Positions 38,702 to 48,254 of a DNA stretch of 64,000 nucleotides are shown here, in pieces. The stretch is from positions 55,929 through 119,928 of the forward strand of contig CANIUQ010000001.1 of NCBI GenBank assembly GCA_947470855.1. Reading direction: 5' to 3'. This stretch comes from Opitutia bacterium. GTDB lineage: Bacteria; Verrucomicrobiota; Verrucomicrobiia; Opitutales; UBA953. Both the position numbers and the translations under genes were made by a program. Numbering within the stretch: position 1 is the stretch's first letter; the number at the start of each line of letters is the position of its first letter. Under the pieces are notes generated by a model. That model was not told the DNA's origin, searched no databases, and saw only the letters and a program-made list of their open reading frames with translations.

Positions 38702-39550
38702 CTAAAACTCGCTGTAAATTTGACCGAGAATAGTCAGCTCACCCTCCAAGTCGACTAAAGCCATATTCCCATAATTGGGATCGTTAATCATACCGTGAAA
38801 CCAAGCATATCGCTCCACAATATCAAGTTGTTCCAGTTTAGGAATAATCGTGCGCATGAACTTAGCGATATCGTTCATCTTATAAGCATTATCCTCCAAC
38901 TTCTTTACGTGAAAATCAGCAATCCCCATCTCCGTTAGCCAAACAGGACGATTATCATACATACGAGAATACTTGGTAATACGATCCACTAAACGCTGTG
39001 CATCGCGCTCTCCGTAATCTTTTACATCTAAATAACAATAATCATGCATGTTTAAGAAATCCATGCGGTACTTACGCTCTCTGGCTACCGCCATAAAATC
39101 ACGCATCCATTTCCCAAAAGGATTGCCGCAAGCAGGGGCACTCAAACGCATCCCCGTTTTTTCTAAGAAAGGCCAAACCTCTAAAACTTTTTCGACTGGA
39201 ATATAAGCCTGATCCGAGTGATCAGGCTCGTTAAAGCAAAGTAAAGTATGAGCACCCGAAGCTTTAATCCGCTCCACTTCTTCATAGAACTTATCCTGAC
39301 CATTACGAAAACCCCATGCCATCGGGAAAAATTCTACCCCACGAGGCATTGCCCGTGTTTCCTCAGCATGCCAATTATAAGCCCAACTAACGTTTAACTG
39401 TCGAAGAGAGTTGAAGAAAATATTGTGGGGCGAGTCGTAATATCCAATGCCCTTTTTCTTCGAATGCTTTTTGAAAGCATTACACCCCGTGGCTAACATC
39501 GTGCCAGCAGCTAAAGCGGGGGTTAACGATATAAATTCTCGGCGATTCAT
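38702..39550 (-). CDS. GH128/Asl1-like glycoside hydrolase lipoprotein
   Basis: The 282-residue protein begins MNRREFISLTPALAAGTM with a Tat-like twin arginine and a lipobox cysteine near residue 23 (LATGC). The rest resembles the Asl1/GH128 TIM barrel: a WAYNWHAE segment, the acid/base glutamate in CFNEPDHS, a MHDYCYLD strand, and the nucleophile glutamate in VWLTEMGIAD. GH128 enzymes cut beta-1,3-glucans. The protein would act outside the cytoplasm, perhaps on an exopolysaccharide or algal glucan; the substrate is inferred from the family only. It is 15 bases after hrpB. Confidence 0.8.
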   Translation of the reverse strand: MNRREFISLTPALAAGTMLATGCNAFKKHSKKKGIGYYDSPHNIFFNSLRQLNVSWAYNWHAEETRAMPRGVEFFPMAWGFRNGQDKFYEEVERIKASGAHTLLCFNEPDHSDQAYIPVEKVLEVWPFLEKTGMRLSAPACGNPFGKWMRDFMAVARERKYRMDFLNMHDYCYLDVKDYGERDAQRLVDRITKYSRMYDNRPVWLTEMGIADFHVKKLEDNAYKMNDIAKFMRTIIPKLEQLDIVERYAWFHGMINDPNYGNMALVDLEGELTILGQIYSEF

Positions 39551-39565
39551 ATTGGTGAGTAAAAT

Positions 39566-42097
39566 TTATCTCCACTCATGCTTAGGATAGCGACCTTTTA
39601 AATCTTTTTTTACCTGCTCGTAAGACCCCTTCCAGAAGGCATCCAAATCGATTGTCCGTTGCTGGGTTCGGCGAGCAGGCGATTGTATACACACGATGAG
39701 TGGAATTTTTCCTTGGCATACCCTTAACTTGACACCTGAAACATCATAAAGTTCCTGCACGGTCGCCTCAATCAATGCCTCGCCACTTGGGGTATATTCA
39801 ATGGCTACGGGAGTTTTTTTACGGGGTAGAACCAGTTTTTCAGGGCAATACGCATCCAACATCATTGCCTGAACCTCGTCTAGCCACCCCCTGGCAACCG
39901 ACATCACGGGGCGATCTTTAATGTCTTTGTAAGCAACAGCCCCAGCACAAATCTGTTCAACCACCAGCCGACGCCCCTCTTCATCAAAAAGGGGAACAGC
40001 ACATTCCGGACAATGCTTAGTCAAAAAATTCACCCGACAAATCCAACGATCCACTGTCGCATCCCATCGCTCCAATTCAAGCCGACCTGCCATCACTTCT
40101 GTGGCCAAAATTTGGCTAGCTGCTTCACAAGGCTCCGCAGGACGTTCGACTGTTTCTAAAACAATATCGCGAAAACGACGCTCCACGCAATGCATGACCC
40201 GGCGTTGAGTGGAATCAAAACGCAGACTGATTTTTTCCGAAAAATCACCAGGGAAAAACTCTTTCAGCCACGGCTCTTCAACTGCGGTAATCGATGATAG
40301 AAATGTCGTAACCTCTCCCCGCGTTTGTATTTCATCGATTTCAGCGGCAACAAAAAGTTTTGCGGAACGCACCACGGATTCGCGCCTTAATTCTCCACGT
40401 CGCCCATGAACCAGGAGACAACGCAAAGTTCCAGCATCCAACCGAAGGGCAAGGCGATCAGAAAACCCCAAGAGCAGACAACGCCTTATTGCCTCGGCAG
40501 GAAAAGCCTGTGTTGCAGTGCTCAGCTTCTGCCCTTCGGCAATCTGCAGCAACTGATGGGCTGCCCTTCCAGCCTCACGTGCCGCCTGCGCGTGCACGCC
40601 TAAACGATAACAAGCTTCCTCATCAAAATTGAGATCTTTGGCTTTTTGCCACAAGGCGAGACGGAAGAAGAAATCAGACCCAGCCTCCCAATCCACTGCC
40701 TCGCGAGCTTGCTCGGTGTATTCATCAACTTTGCGCAATAAAATATCACGCCCTTGAGCTAACCCAGCAATCATAGCGACGGAGGGCACACAATCGTAAG
40801 TCTGAGCCGCCATCAACATTCGGGCATATCGTGGATGAGTTGGGAAAAGAGCCATACGTCGCCCCAAGGCGGTAAGCCTTCCCTCGGAATCAATCGCGCC
40901 TAAATCGCTCAACAAGGTTAAAGCTCTTTGTAAAATTGCGGCCTCCGGCTTCTCAAACCAAGGGAAAGTTTGCACATCACTCCAACCTAAAGAAAAAATT
41001 AACAGTAACGCCTCGGCTAAATCCACACGCTTGATTTCGGGAGTTTCACGCAAAGGACGAGATTGATGATGCGTGTGTGACCAAAGTCTCCAACATCGAC
41101 CTGGGCCCGTTCGTCCCGCTCGCCCCGCTCTTTGCTCTGCCGATGCCTGAGAAATGGATTCAATCAACAAAGAATTAATTCCTCGATGGGGGTCAAAACG
41201 TGCCACTCGAGCGAGACCCGAATCAACAACAAATCGCACTCCAGGGATGGTTAAAGAAGTCTCTGCGACGTTGGTAGCGACAATGATTTTTCTTCGCGTG
41301 CTAGGTTTCACCGCAAGATCCTGCTCGCTGGGAGAAAGTTCACCATGAAGTGGGAGAACTTCAGTGCCCCGAACAATCGGTAAATTCTTTAAAGCCGAAA
41401 TCGTCCGAGAAATCTCAAAACCTCCTGGCATAAAAACCAGAATATCTCCCGTAGCTTCTTCGGCTAAAATTTTCCCAACCTGCTCCGCTGCTATTTCGGA
41501 AATCCCTCGAGAACGAGACGGAGAAATCGATTGGTAAACAATGTCGACTGGGAACGTTCGACCATCCGCAGCCAAGGTCTCCGCCTCTCCCAACCATTCG
41601 GCCACACTGGTTGTATCCAAGGTCGCCGACATCACTACCATGAGTAAATCGGGCCGAGATTTTTCCTGCAATTGCCGAGCTAAAGCCAGAGCAATATCGG
41701 AATGCAGGCTTCGCTCATGAAATTCATCAAAAATAACCGCTCCGACTCCTTTCAATTCAGGATCAGAGGCCATTTGCCTTAAGAGTAAAGCTTCCGTGAC
41801 AAATTTAATCCGCGTTTGTGCCGATTCAACTCTTTCAAAACGAATTTGATAACCAACCTCCTGCCCCAAGGAACCGCCACGTTCTTGAGCGACTCGGTGA
41901 GCCAGCAGTCGCGCAGCCATTCGCCGAGGTTGCAAAATAACAATTTGTCCTTGCACCAAACCTAAATCTAAAAGCATCTGAGGCAAACGCGTGGATTTGC
42001 CCGAACCGGTTGGAGCTCGAAGAACGATACGCCGCGTTCGTGCACAGGCCGAAATCAGCGAGTCTCGCAAATCATCAATCGGCAGAGAGGGATTCAT
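39566..42097 (-). CDS. hrpB: ATP-dependent helicase HrpB
   Basis: The 843-residue DExH helicase has Walker A GSGKSTRLPQ (from residue 31), a DEFH box in AVIFDEFHERSLHSD, motif III SATLD, and motif VI in QRAGRAGRTGPG. The helicase-associated and HrpB-specific C-terminal domains are present, and length is usual for HrpB. The enzyme binds RNA in E. coli but its cellular role is not settled. Its start overlaps the phosphodiesterase stop as ATGA. Confidence 0.94.
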   Translation of the reverse strand: MNPSLPIDDLRDSLISACARTRRIVLRAPTGSGKSTRLPQMLLDLGLVQGQIVILQPRRMAARLLAHRVAQERGGSLGQEVGYQIRFERVESAQTRIKFVTEALLLRQMASDPELKGVGAVIFDEFHERSLHSDIALALARQLQEKSRPDLLMVVMSATLDTTSVAEWLGEAETLAADGRTFPVDIVYQSISPSRSRGISEIAAEQVGKILAEEATGDILVFMPGGFEISRTISALKNLPIVRGTEVLPLHGELSPSEQDLAVKPSTRRKIIVATNVAETSLTIPGVRFVVDSGLARVARFDPHRGINSLLIESISQASAEQRAGRAGRTGPGRCWRLWSHTHHQSRPLRETPEIKRVDLAEALLLIFSLGWSDVQTFPWFEKPEAAILQRALTLLSDLGAIDSEGRLTALGRRMALFPTHPRYARMLMAAQTYDCVPSVAMIAGLAQGRDILLRKVDEYTEQAREAVDWEAGSDFFFRLALWQKAKDLNFDEEACYRLGVHAQAAREAGRAAHQLLQIAEGQKLSTATQAFPAEAIRRCLLLGFSDRLALRLDAGTLRCLLVHGRRGELRRESVVRSAKLFVAAEIDEIQTRGEVTTFLSSITAVEEPWLKEFFPGDFSEKISLRFDSTQRRVMHCVERRFRDIVLETVERPAEPCEAASQILATEVMAGRLELERWDATVDRWICRVNFLTKHCPECAVPLFDEEGRRLVVEQICAGAVAYKDIKDRPVMSVARGWLDEVQAMMLDAYCPEKLVLPRKKTPVAIEYTPSGEALIEATVQELYDVSGVKLRVCQGKIPLIVCIQSPARRTQQRTIDLDAFWKGSYEQVKKDLKGRYPKHEWR

Positions 42098-42555
42098 CCG
42101 ACAGGCAAATGTATTATTTGTGCCTCAACCCGTCGCTCAATAATTTTTAAACGGGCCAAAGTTACTGGCTGACGAAATCTTCGTGGACCTGCACTTCCTG
42201 GATTCAACCGCAACACTTCCCTCTCTTGAATGATTTCTGGAATGTGGGTATGACCAGTGATCACTAAATCCGGATAATAGTCGCTTTCCACAACCGTATG
42301 GTGACCATGATACATTAAAATTCGTAAGCCCTGTATCTCTCGACAGATAACTAAAGGGAAATCGAGATTATCATCACAGTTTCCAGAAACTGCATAACAC
42401 GGCGCAATGGATTCTAACTCAGAAATAATCGATGGACTACCGATATCTCCGGCATGAAAAATAACCTGACAGCCCTCGAGAGCCAAAACCGCTTCGGGTC
42501 TAAGCAACCGATGGGTATCAGAGATAACACCCACTTCAAAGGGCAAGGACATCAT
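42094..42555 (-). CDS. YfcE/MJ0936-family metallophosphoesterase
   Basis: The 153-residue protein has all blocks of the family: ISDTH, HAGDIG, SGNCD, the histidine pair in YHGHH, and ITGHTH, which bind two metal ions. It should hydrolyse a phosphodiester; the natural substrate is unknown. The start is ATG with an alternative ATG one codon later. It overlaps the dnaX stop by one base and hrpB by four, placing all three in one operon. Confidence 0.92.
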   Translation of the reverse strand: MMSLPFEVGVISDTHRLLRPEAVLALEGCQVIFHAGDIGSPSIISELESIAPCYAVSGNCDDNLDFPLVICREIQGLRILMYHGHHTVVESDYYPDLVITGHTHIPEIIQEREVLRLNPGSAGPRRFRQPVTLARLKIIERRVEAQIIHLPVG

Positions 42556-44078
42556 TATTGAGGACGCCGCAACTTATCTGAGGGAATCGAACGCAAAGCG
42601 GTAAACTCTGCACCAAGGGTTTGCTTAAGTTTATCACGTAAAGCTTGGGGCAACGCACTCACTGCGGCCTCAAAATCTTTATCCCCGGGAAAAGAGGGCT
42701 TTGAATCAATCGGTGATAAAGGAACGCTGACGGTCGGCAAATTAAAGGCAAAGGCATCTATCTCAGAATCGGGATTAGACTTCGATTCATCATCAACCAC
42801 CAAAGACCTTTCATCTCCATCAACGACACTATCGGAAGCTAAGACTGAACTGTCTTCACTTGAGGACGAAACAAGAGGGGTGCTAACAGGACTCGTGGCT
42901 TGAGATACTTCCGCTGGTGCGACGAGCGAACTGCTTATTTTTTTTTGGCCGGGCTCCCGAGGGAGACCAGCTGCAGCGGCCGCGATGTCTTTTATCAGAA
43001 GATCAATCGACCGCTGTCGACTCTGCTCAATCGCCTTGAGCATACTAATCTCGAAACTTGCCCTCGGCGAAAGACCATGCCGGATTGATTGCTCACTCGC
43101 CTGCAGAGATTCCAAAATACGAACCAACTGCTCGGTGGACATTGCCGCTCCCCATTGATTGCTAAAACCGTTTGCTTTGACGGCATCGATAACAGCCATG
43201 CGCACTCGCAACTGTAAATCGGAAAGAACGCGCATTAAATCCCTACCTTCGGCATGAAAAGCGTCGCAGAGCGCGAGAACTTTAGTCGCCTCACCCGTTG
43301 CAATCGCTTGAGCAAGTCCATTGATTTGTTGCTCCGAGGCTAAACCATAAATGGCTAAGACATCTGCTTCGGTAACTTTTTTCCCTGAAAATGAAATAAC
43401 CTGATCGAGTATCGACTGCGAATCGCGCATGCCACCGTTGGCTAAACGTGCAATAGCGGCCAGAGCTGCGGGCTCCGCAGTCACCCCATCCGCTTTTACA
43501 ATGCGCGCTAATTGAGCCGAAATAACCTCTTCTGCAATGGGATGAAACTCCAATCGCTGACAGCGTGAAGTAATCGTAGGAAGGACTTTGTCCGATTCGG
43601 TCGTCGCCAAAATAAACTTAACCCATGCAGGCGGTTCTTCGAAAGTTTTTAAAAGCGTATTAAAAGCATCTTTGGTTAACTGATGCACCTCATCGATGAT
43701 AAATACCTTAAACGTACAGGTGTTTGGCGGATATTGGCACTCTTCGCGCAATCTTTTCGCATCGTCGATACCTCGATTAGAAGCGGCATCAATTTCAACC
43801 ACATCAAGACAACTCCCCTGTTCAATGGCCTGACAAATCGGATCATCTAAAGAAAAATCCGCCTTCGGTCCACCTGTGCAATTAAGTGCTTTGGCTAAGA
43901 TACGTGCAGTGGTCGTTTTTCCGGTACCCCGAGGACCTACAAAAAGGTAAGCATGAGCCAATTGCTTCGTCGTCAGCGCATTTTTCAGAGTTCGAACAAT
44001 GTGCTCTTGGCCCACCAATTCATCAAATTGACGAGGGCGCCAGCGACGGGCGATGACCTGGAATCCTGGGTTAGACAC
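42555..44078 (-). CDS. dnaX: DNA polymerase III subunits gamma/tau
   Basis: The 507-residue clamp-loader ATPase starts with GTG and reads QVIARRWRPRQFDELVGQEH. Walker A is GPRGTGKTT (48-56), and the DEVHQLTKDAFNTLLKTFEEPP block and sensor regions are intact. The small zinc module between them is degenerate: only three cysteines (67, 82, 90) occupy the region that normally has a CxxCxxC core. The C-terminal part is a long Ser/Glu-rich linker to a short helical tail. A tau-versus-gamma frameshift site was not obvious. Confidence 0.95.
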   Translation of the reverse strand: MSNPGFQVIARRWRPRQFDELVGQEHIVRTLKNALTTKQLAHAYLFVGPRGTGKTTTARILAKALNCTGGPKADFSLDDPICQAIEQGSCLDVVEIDAASNRGIDDAKRLREECQYPPNTCTFKVFIIDEVHQLTKDAFNTLLKTFEEPPAWVKFILATTESDKVLPTITSRCQRLEFHPIAEEVISAQLARIVKADGVTAEPAALAAIARLANGGMRDSQSILDQVISFSGKKVTEADVLAIYGLASEQQINGLAQAIATGEATKVLALCDAFHAEGRDLMRVLSDLQLRVRMAVIDAVKANGFSNQWGAAMSTEQLVRILESLQASEQSIRHGLSPRASFEISMLKAIEQSRQRSIDLLIKDIAAAAAGLPREPGQKKISSSLVAPAEVSQATSPVSTPLVSSSSEDSSVLASDSVVDGDERSLVVDDESKSNPDSEIDAFAFNLPTVSVPLSPIDSKPSFPGDKDFEAAVSALPQALRDKLKQTLGAEFTALRSIPSDKLRRPQ

Positions 44079-44131
44079 GCTGAAACAGACAAATCTAGCC
44101 CTGCACAGGTGTCAACGGGGCAAACGAGTTT

Positions 44132-45685
44132 CTATTCCCACTCAATGGTCGCTGGCGGCTTAGACGAGATATCGTAGACCACGCGATTAATCCCTTTCAC
44201 CTCATTGATAATGCGGGTAGAGGCGCGTTGTAAAACATCGTAAGGTAGGCGTGCCCAATCCGCTGTCATCGCATCGGATGAGGTCACTGCTCGTAAGGCA
44301 CAAACATTATCGTAGGTGCGACCATCGCCCATCACTCCGACGCTACGAACAGGCAGGAAGACTGCAAAAGCCTGCCATACTTTATCGTAATTTCCTGAGA
44401 TACGGAGTTCATTGATAAAAATATCATCGGCCCGACGAAGAACATCCAAGCGATCTGGGGTAATTTCACCGCAAATACGCACCGCCAAACCAGGACCAGG
44501 GAAAGGATGACGCCAAACCATTTCGCGCGGTAAACCGAGAGCTTGGCCCAAGGCACGAACCTCGTCTTTGAACAATTCGCGCAAAGGCTCAAGGAGCTTT
44601 AACTTCATGTTCTTCGGCAGTCCACCAACATTGTGGTGACTTTTAATCGTAACCGCTGGTCCGCCCGTCGGAGAAACCGATTCGATGACATCGGGATAAA
44701 GTGTACCTTGAGCTAAAAATTCAACCTTACCTTTCCGTGCTAAGGTCTTAACCGAACGATTAAAAACTTGCACGAACTCGCGCCCGATAATCTTTCGCTT
44801 CTGTTCAGGATCGGTTACCCCTTTGAGCTTTTTGAGGAAGATTTTGGATGCATCAACCACGCGAAGGTCTAATTTGAACTTACCGCGAAACATTTTCTCA
44901 ACCTGAGCACGTTCACCAAGACGCAGTAAACCATTATCAACAAAGACGCAGGTTAACTGTTTGCCGATTGCCTTTTGAATTAAGACCGCTGCCACAGAAG
45001 AATCGACCCCACCAGACAGGCCAAGAATGACGTGCGACTTACCTACTTTATCGCGTATTTCTTTCACAGCAGTCGCCACATAATCATCCATTACCCAATT
45101 AGGCTTACAGCGACAAATCCGGAAAAGAAAATTACGTAAATACTCAATGCCACGTTCAGAGTGAGCGACTTCAGGGTGAAACTGGATACCGTAAAAACGA
45201 CGCTTCGCATCTTCCACCACAGCGTTATCGGAATTCTCAGTACTGGCGACCGCCTTAAAGCCTTTCGGCAAACGAATCACCTTATCGCCATGTGAATTCC
45301 AAACACGCAAGGGAGATTTTAATCCATGAAGCAAGGGCGAGCGGTGGGCACGAAAAGAAAGTGTACCATGGCCGTATTCACGATGTTTACTGCTGGCAAC
45401 TTGGCCGCCTAACATTTCGCCCATCAGCTGTACACCATAGCAGATACCTAAAACAGGAATCCCCATGGAAAAAATCGCTGGGTCCGGACGAGGAGATCCC
45501 GCTGATTTTACACTGGAAGGGCCGCCCGAGAGAATAATGCCGACCACGCCATCTGCACGAAGAGTCTCAAGAGAAACGTCGAAAGGATAGATGCGCGAAT
45601 GCACCTGGCATTCACGTATGCGACGGGCAATGACTTTGGTTAATTGCGATCCGAAATCGAGAATAGCGATAGACTGGGAGGCCAT
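44132..45685 (-). CDS. guaA: GMP synthase (glutamine-hydrolysing)
   Basis: The 517-residue enzyme converts XMP to GMP. The N-terminal class I amidotransferase has the nucleophile cysteine in [13 protein letters not shown] and the catalytic pair in FHPEVAHSE. The ATP-pyrophosphatase domain has the PP-loop LSGGVDSSV, and the C-terminal dimerisation domain ends in PPATIEWE. It is 53 bases before dnaX and 21 after the zinc-ribbon gene. Confidence 0.98.
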   Translation of the reverse strand: MASQSIAILDFGSQLTKVIARRIRECQVHSRIYPFDVSLETLRADGVVGIILSGGPSSVKSAGSPRPDPAIFSMGIPVLGICYGVQLMGEMLGGQVASSKHREYGHGTLSFRAHRSPLLHGLKSPLRVWNSHGDKVIRLPKGFKAVASTENSDNAVVEDAKRRFYGIQFHPEVAHSERGIEYLRNFLFRICRCKPNWVMDDYVATAVKEIRDKVGKSHVILGLSGGVDSSVAAVLIQKAIGKQLTCVFVDNGLLRLGERAQVEKMFRGKFKLDLRVVDASKIFLKKLKGVTDPEQKRKIIGREFVQVFNRSVKTLARKGKVEFLAQGTLYPDVIESVSPTGGPAVTIKSHHNVGGLPKNMKLKLLEPLRELFKDEVRALGQALGLPREMVWRHPFPGPGLAVRICGEITPDRLDVLRRADDIFINELRISGNYDKVWQAFAVFLPVRSVGVMGDGRTYDNVCALRAVTSSDAMTADWARLPYDVLQRASTRIINEVKGINRVVYDISSKPPATIEWE

Positions 45686-45706
45686 AGGCTGGTGAAAAGG
45701 GGTTGG

Positions 45707-45943
45707 TTAAAATTTTAGTCGGACATTGTTCCATCCGCATCGCGGACAAGGCGCCTCTTCTCGACGACGGGGACGAACATAAGTGAGCGCACAACGTGTG
45801 CAGGAGAAAACGGAACTTAAGCGACGGTGGTCAGACAATATTGCATCGCGCCGATCATACCAGGCTTGCAGGCAAATAAAGCCGATTGCGACAATGGCGG
45901 TAACAAGAGCCAAAAAAACACTGATATCAATTGGCTGAAGCAT
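45707..45943 (-). CDS. Small membrane-anchored zinc-ribbon protein
   Basis: The 78-residue protein has one N-terminal membrane helix (ISVFLALVTAIVAIGFICLQA). A basic stretch then leads to a four-cysteine ribbon, CTRC at about residue 49 and CPRC at about residue 69, in a YVRPRRREEAPCPRCGW context. I do not recognise a named family. It sits between the rplQ terminator and guaA, 21 bases before guaA, so it is probably cotranscribed with guaA. Function unknown. Confidence 0.75.
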   Translation of the reverse strand: MLQPIDISVFLALVTAIVAIGFICLQAWYDRRDAILSDHRRLSSVFSCTRCALTYVRPRRREEAPCPRCGWNNVRLKF

Positions 45944-45961
45944 GTCGGTGAATGAGTGATT

Positions 45962-46003
45962 AAAAAGGCGAGACGCGTCACCAGTGGGGGTAGACGCGTC
46001 TCG
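45962..46003 (-). terminator. Terminator of the ribosomal protein superoperon
   Basis: On the minus strand CGAGACGCGTC pairs perfectly with GACGCGTCTCG over a 13-base loop; CC and five T follow. It lies 25 bases after the rplQ stop. Confidence 0.93.
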
Positions 46004-46028
46004 ATAAGGCTACGAGGCCAGGGCTTAT

Positions 46029-46496
46029 TTAGGCCTTGGCTTCAGCAGCTGTTTCCTTGTTGGCCTTAGGCTTACGTGCAACCTTGGCTTTAGGGGTTAA
46101 GGCAGGAGCTTTGTCATCCTTGCCCACGAGCTCGATGAGTGCCGTTTCGGCGGCATCGCCTTTGCGAGCATCGAGTTTATAGATTCGGGTGAAACCACCG
46201 TTACGGTTTAAGAACTGCTTAACACGATCTTTAAACAAGAGGCCACAAGCCGCTTCGTTACGGAGACGCGATAAGGCCAGACGATAGTAGTGTAATTTGA
46301 CACTCTTATCCGAAGATTGCTCAGCTTTTTTAGCTAAGGTGATAAGGCGTTCAGCAAATGGACGAACCGCACGAGCCTTGGAGAGGGTCGTCTTGATGCG
46401 TGCATTGGTAAAGAGCGCAGCAGCTAAATTAGCTACTAAAGAACGGCGATGGGCCGTCTTAACGCCGAGAACGTGATGGTGAGAGCGGTGACGCAT
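46029..46496 (-). CDS. rplQ: 50S ribosomal protein L17
   Basis: The 155-residue protein starts MRHRSHHHVLGVKTAHRRSL and holds the L17 core to about residue 118. A Lys/Ala-rich tail (LTPKAKVARKPKANKETAAE) of about 30 residues follows and is longer than in E. coli (127). L17 lines the polypeptide exit region. It is the last gene of the superoperon, 15 bases after rpoA. Confidence 0.97.
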   Translation of the reverse strand: MRHRSHHHVLGVKTAHRRSLVANLAAALFTNARIKTTLSKARAVRPFAERLITLAKKAEQSSDKSVKLHYYRLALSRLRNEAACGLLFKDRVKQFLNRNGGFTRIYKLDARKGDAAETALIELVGKDDKAPALTPKAKVARKPKANKETAAEAKA

Positions 46497-46511
46497 AGGA
46501 CAAGGTGTCGA

Positions 46512-47528
46512 TTAAGAGTTTACGCCTTTGTCGAGTAAGCGCTCGTCAATCTTCTGACCAAGTGAGAGGCCCAATTGTTCGAGTTTGGCTTTGATTTCGT
46601 TAAGAGACTTTTTGCCGAAGTTACGATACTTCAACATTTCTTGCTCCGACTTCATCGCCAGTTCACCCACCGTGTTAATATTGGCGTTGTTCAAGCAATT
46701 CGCCGCGCGAACGGAGAGTTCAATCTCGTTCACTGACATATTGAGAAGTTTGCGTAAGCGATTTTGCTCTTCGCTCACTTCTGATTTACCTGATTCAAAT
46801 TCAACCGCATCGGCTGAGACTGTGTCAAAGACGGCCAAGTGGTGACGGAGAATCGCCGAGGCTTCTTTCAAAGCTTCATCGGGCGTGATACGGCCATCCG
46901 TCGAAATCTCGAGGACCAGCTTATCGTAATCGGTCATTTGACCAACGCGCGTGTTTTCCACAGCGTATTTAACGAGGGTCACAGGTGAGAAAAGAGAATC
47001 AACCGGAATCGAACCAATGGCTTGTTCGGCCTTTTTGTTTTCTTCCGCTGAAGCCCAACTACGACCAACACTCACTTCAACTTCGGCAAAGAAGCGACGC
47101 TTGCGATCGAGAGTGCAAATGACGGTGTCAGGATTCACTAGAGAAACCGTGCCACCTTTGCTTTCAAAAACGATATCCGAGGCTTTAACCACACCCGTTT
47201 TGTTAACGTCGATGGTACCTTTGAATGATTCTCTCTTATTCGCTTCGGTGCGAATGCGGACTTTCTTCAGGTTTAAAACGATTTCGGTAACGTCTTCAAC
47301 GACACCATCAATCGGCTGAAACTCATGCTGCACTCCTTCGATGGTTACCGAAGAGATGGCAGCTCCTTCGATGGAACTGAGAAGAACGCGGCGCAACGAG
47401 TTGCCAATCGTATGACCGAATCCGGTCTCGAATGGCTCGGCGGTGTAGCGAGCAAAGGTGGATGAAGCCGAGGATTCCTCTTTTTTGAGGCCCTTGGGTA
47501 ATTCGAATTTTCCGAGGCGCTTGGACAT
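46512..47528 (-). CDS. rpoA: DNA-directed RNA polymerase subunit alpha
   Basis: The ATG at 47528 gives 338 residues from MSKRLGKFELPKGLKK; an upstream in-frame extension runs into the rpsD 3' end. The N-terminal assembly domain has FGHTIGNSLRRVLLSS, and the C-terminal domain has SVRAANCLNNANINTVGEL for UP-element and activator contact. It lies 34 bases after rpsD. Confidence 0.98.
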   Translation of the reverse strand: MSKRLGKFELPKGLKKEESSASSTFARYTAEPFETGFGHTIGNSLRRVLLSSIEGAAISSVTIEGVQHEFQPIDGVVEDVTEIVLNLKKVRIRTEANKRESFKGTIDVNKTGVVKASDIVFESKGGTVSLVNPDTVICTLDRKRRFFAEVEVSVGRSWASAEENKKAEQAIGSIPVDSLFSPVTLVKYAVENTRVGQMTDYDKLVLEISTDGRITPDEALKEASAILRHHLAVFDTVSADAVEFESGKSEVSEEQNRLRKLLNMSVNEIELSVRAANCLNNANINTVGELAMKSEQEMLKYRNFGKKSLNEIKAKLEQLGLSLGQKIDERLLDKGVNS

Positions 47529-47562
47529 GGCTATGAGTCTTGGGTTGGGGTTGGCGGTTGGA

Positions 47563-48171
47563 TCAGCGGCTATAGAATTCAACGATGATCTGAACATTGA
47601 TGTCTTGAGGAAGTTCCTCCTTCGCAGGCTCACGGGTTACTTGACCCTTGAGCTGATCAGGCTGAACACTCAACCAAGCTGGGGCAGGACGACCTTGACC
47701 ATCTTCAATGGCGCGGGTTGCTAACTGCTTCGACGAGGTACGGTCACGAATTTCAATTTCGTCACCAGGAGAAACGGTAAAACTAGCGACGTCTACTTTT
47801 CGACCATCAACGCGTACGTGTCCGTGAGAAACTAACTGGCGGGCAGCCGCACGAGAATTGGCAAAACCTAAACGGAAAATAACATTATCTAAACGTGTCT
47901 CGAGAATGCGTAAGAAATTATCACCGGCGACACCACCCATGCGCTTCGCGCGTTCAAAAGAGAGACGGAACTGCTTCTCGGTCATGCCATACATCATGCG
48001 AAGCTTTTGCTTCTCATTTAGGCCGACGCCGTATTCAGAAACTTTACGGCGAGTCGTTTTACCGTGAATACCTGGGGGATAGGGGCGACGTTCTTCACCC
48101 TTGGAAGTAGTGAAGATATTTTGACCGAAGCGTCGATTGAGCTTGGTCGTTGGTCCAGTGTAACGAGACAT
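47563..48171 (-). CDS. rpsD: 30S ribosomal protein S4
   Basis: The 202-residue primary binder of 16S rRNA reads MSRYTGPTTKLNRRFGQNIF, then the S4 RNA-binding domain (RLDNVIFRLGFANSRAAARQ). It has no zinc-binding cysteines at the N-terminus. In E. coli S4 represses the alpha operon; the 83-base spacer before it here contains alternative hairpins. Confidence 0.98.
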   Translation of the reverse strand: MSRYTGPTTKLNRRFGQNIFTTSKGEERRPYPPGIHGKTTRRKVSEYGVGLNEKQKLRMMYGMTEKQFRLSFERAKRMGGVAGDNFLRILETRLDNVIFRLGFANSRAAARQLVSHGHVRVDGRKVDVASFTVSPGDEIEIRDRTSSKQLATRAIEDGQGRPAPAWLSVQPDQLKGQVTREPAKEELPQDINVQIIVEFYSR

Positions 48172-48254
48172 AATTTTTTAGTGTGTAAGAGAGGTGGCGG
48201 ATGAGAGAACCCGCCCGGGTTGCCATCGCCGGACGGTGAGACGAAAATGAAAAA

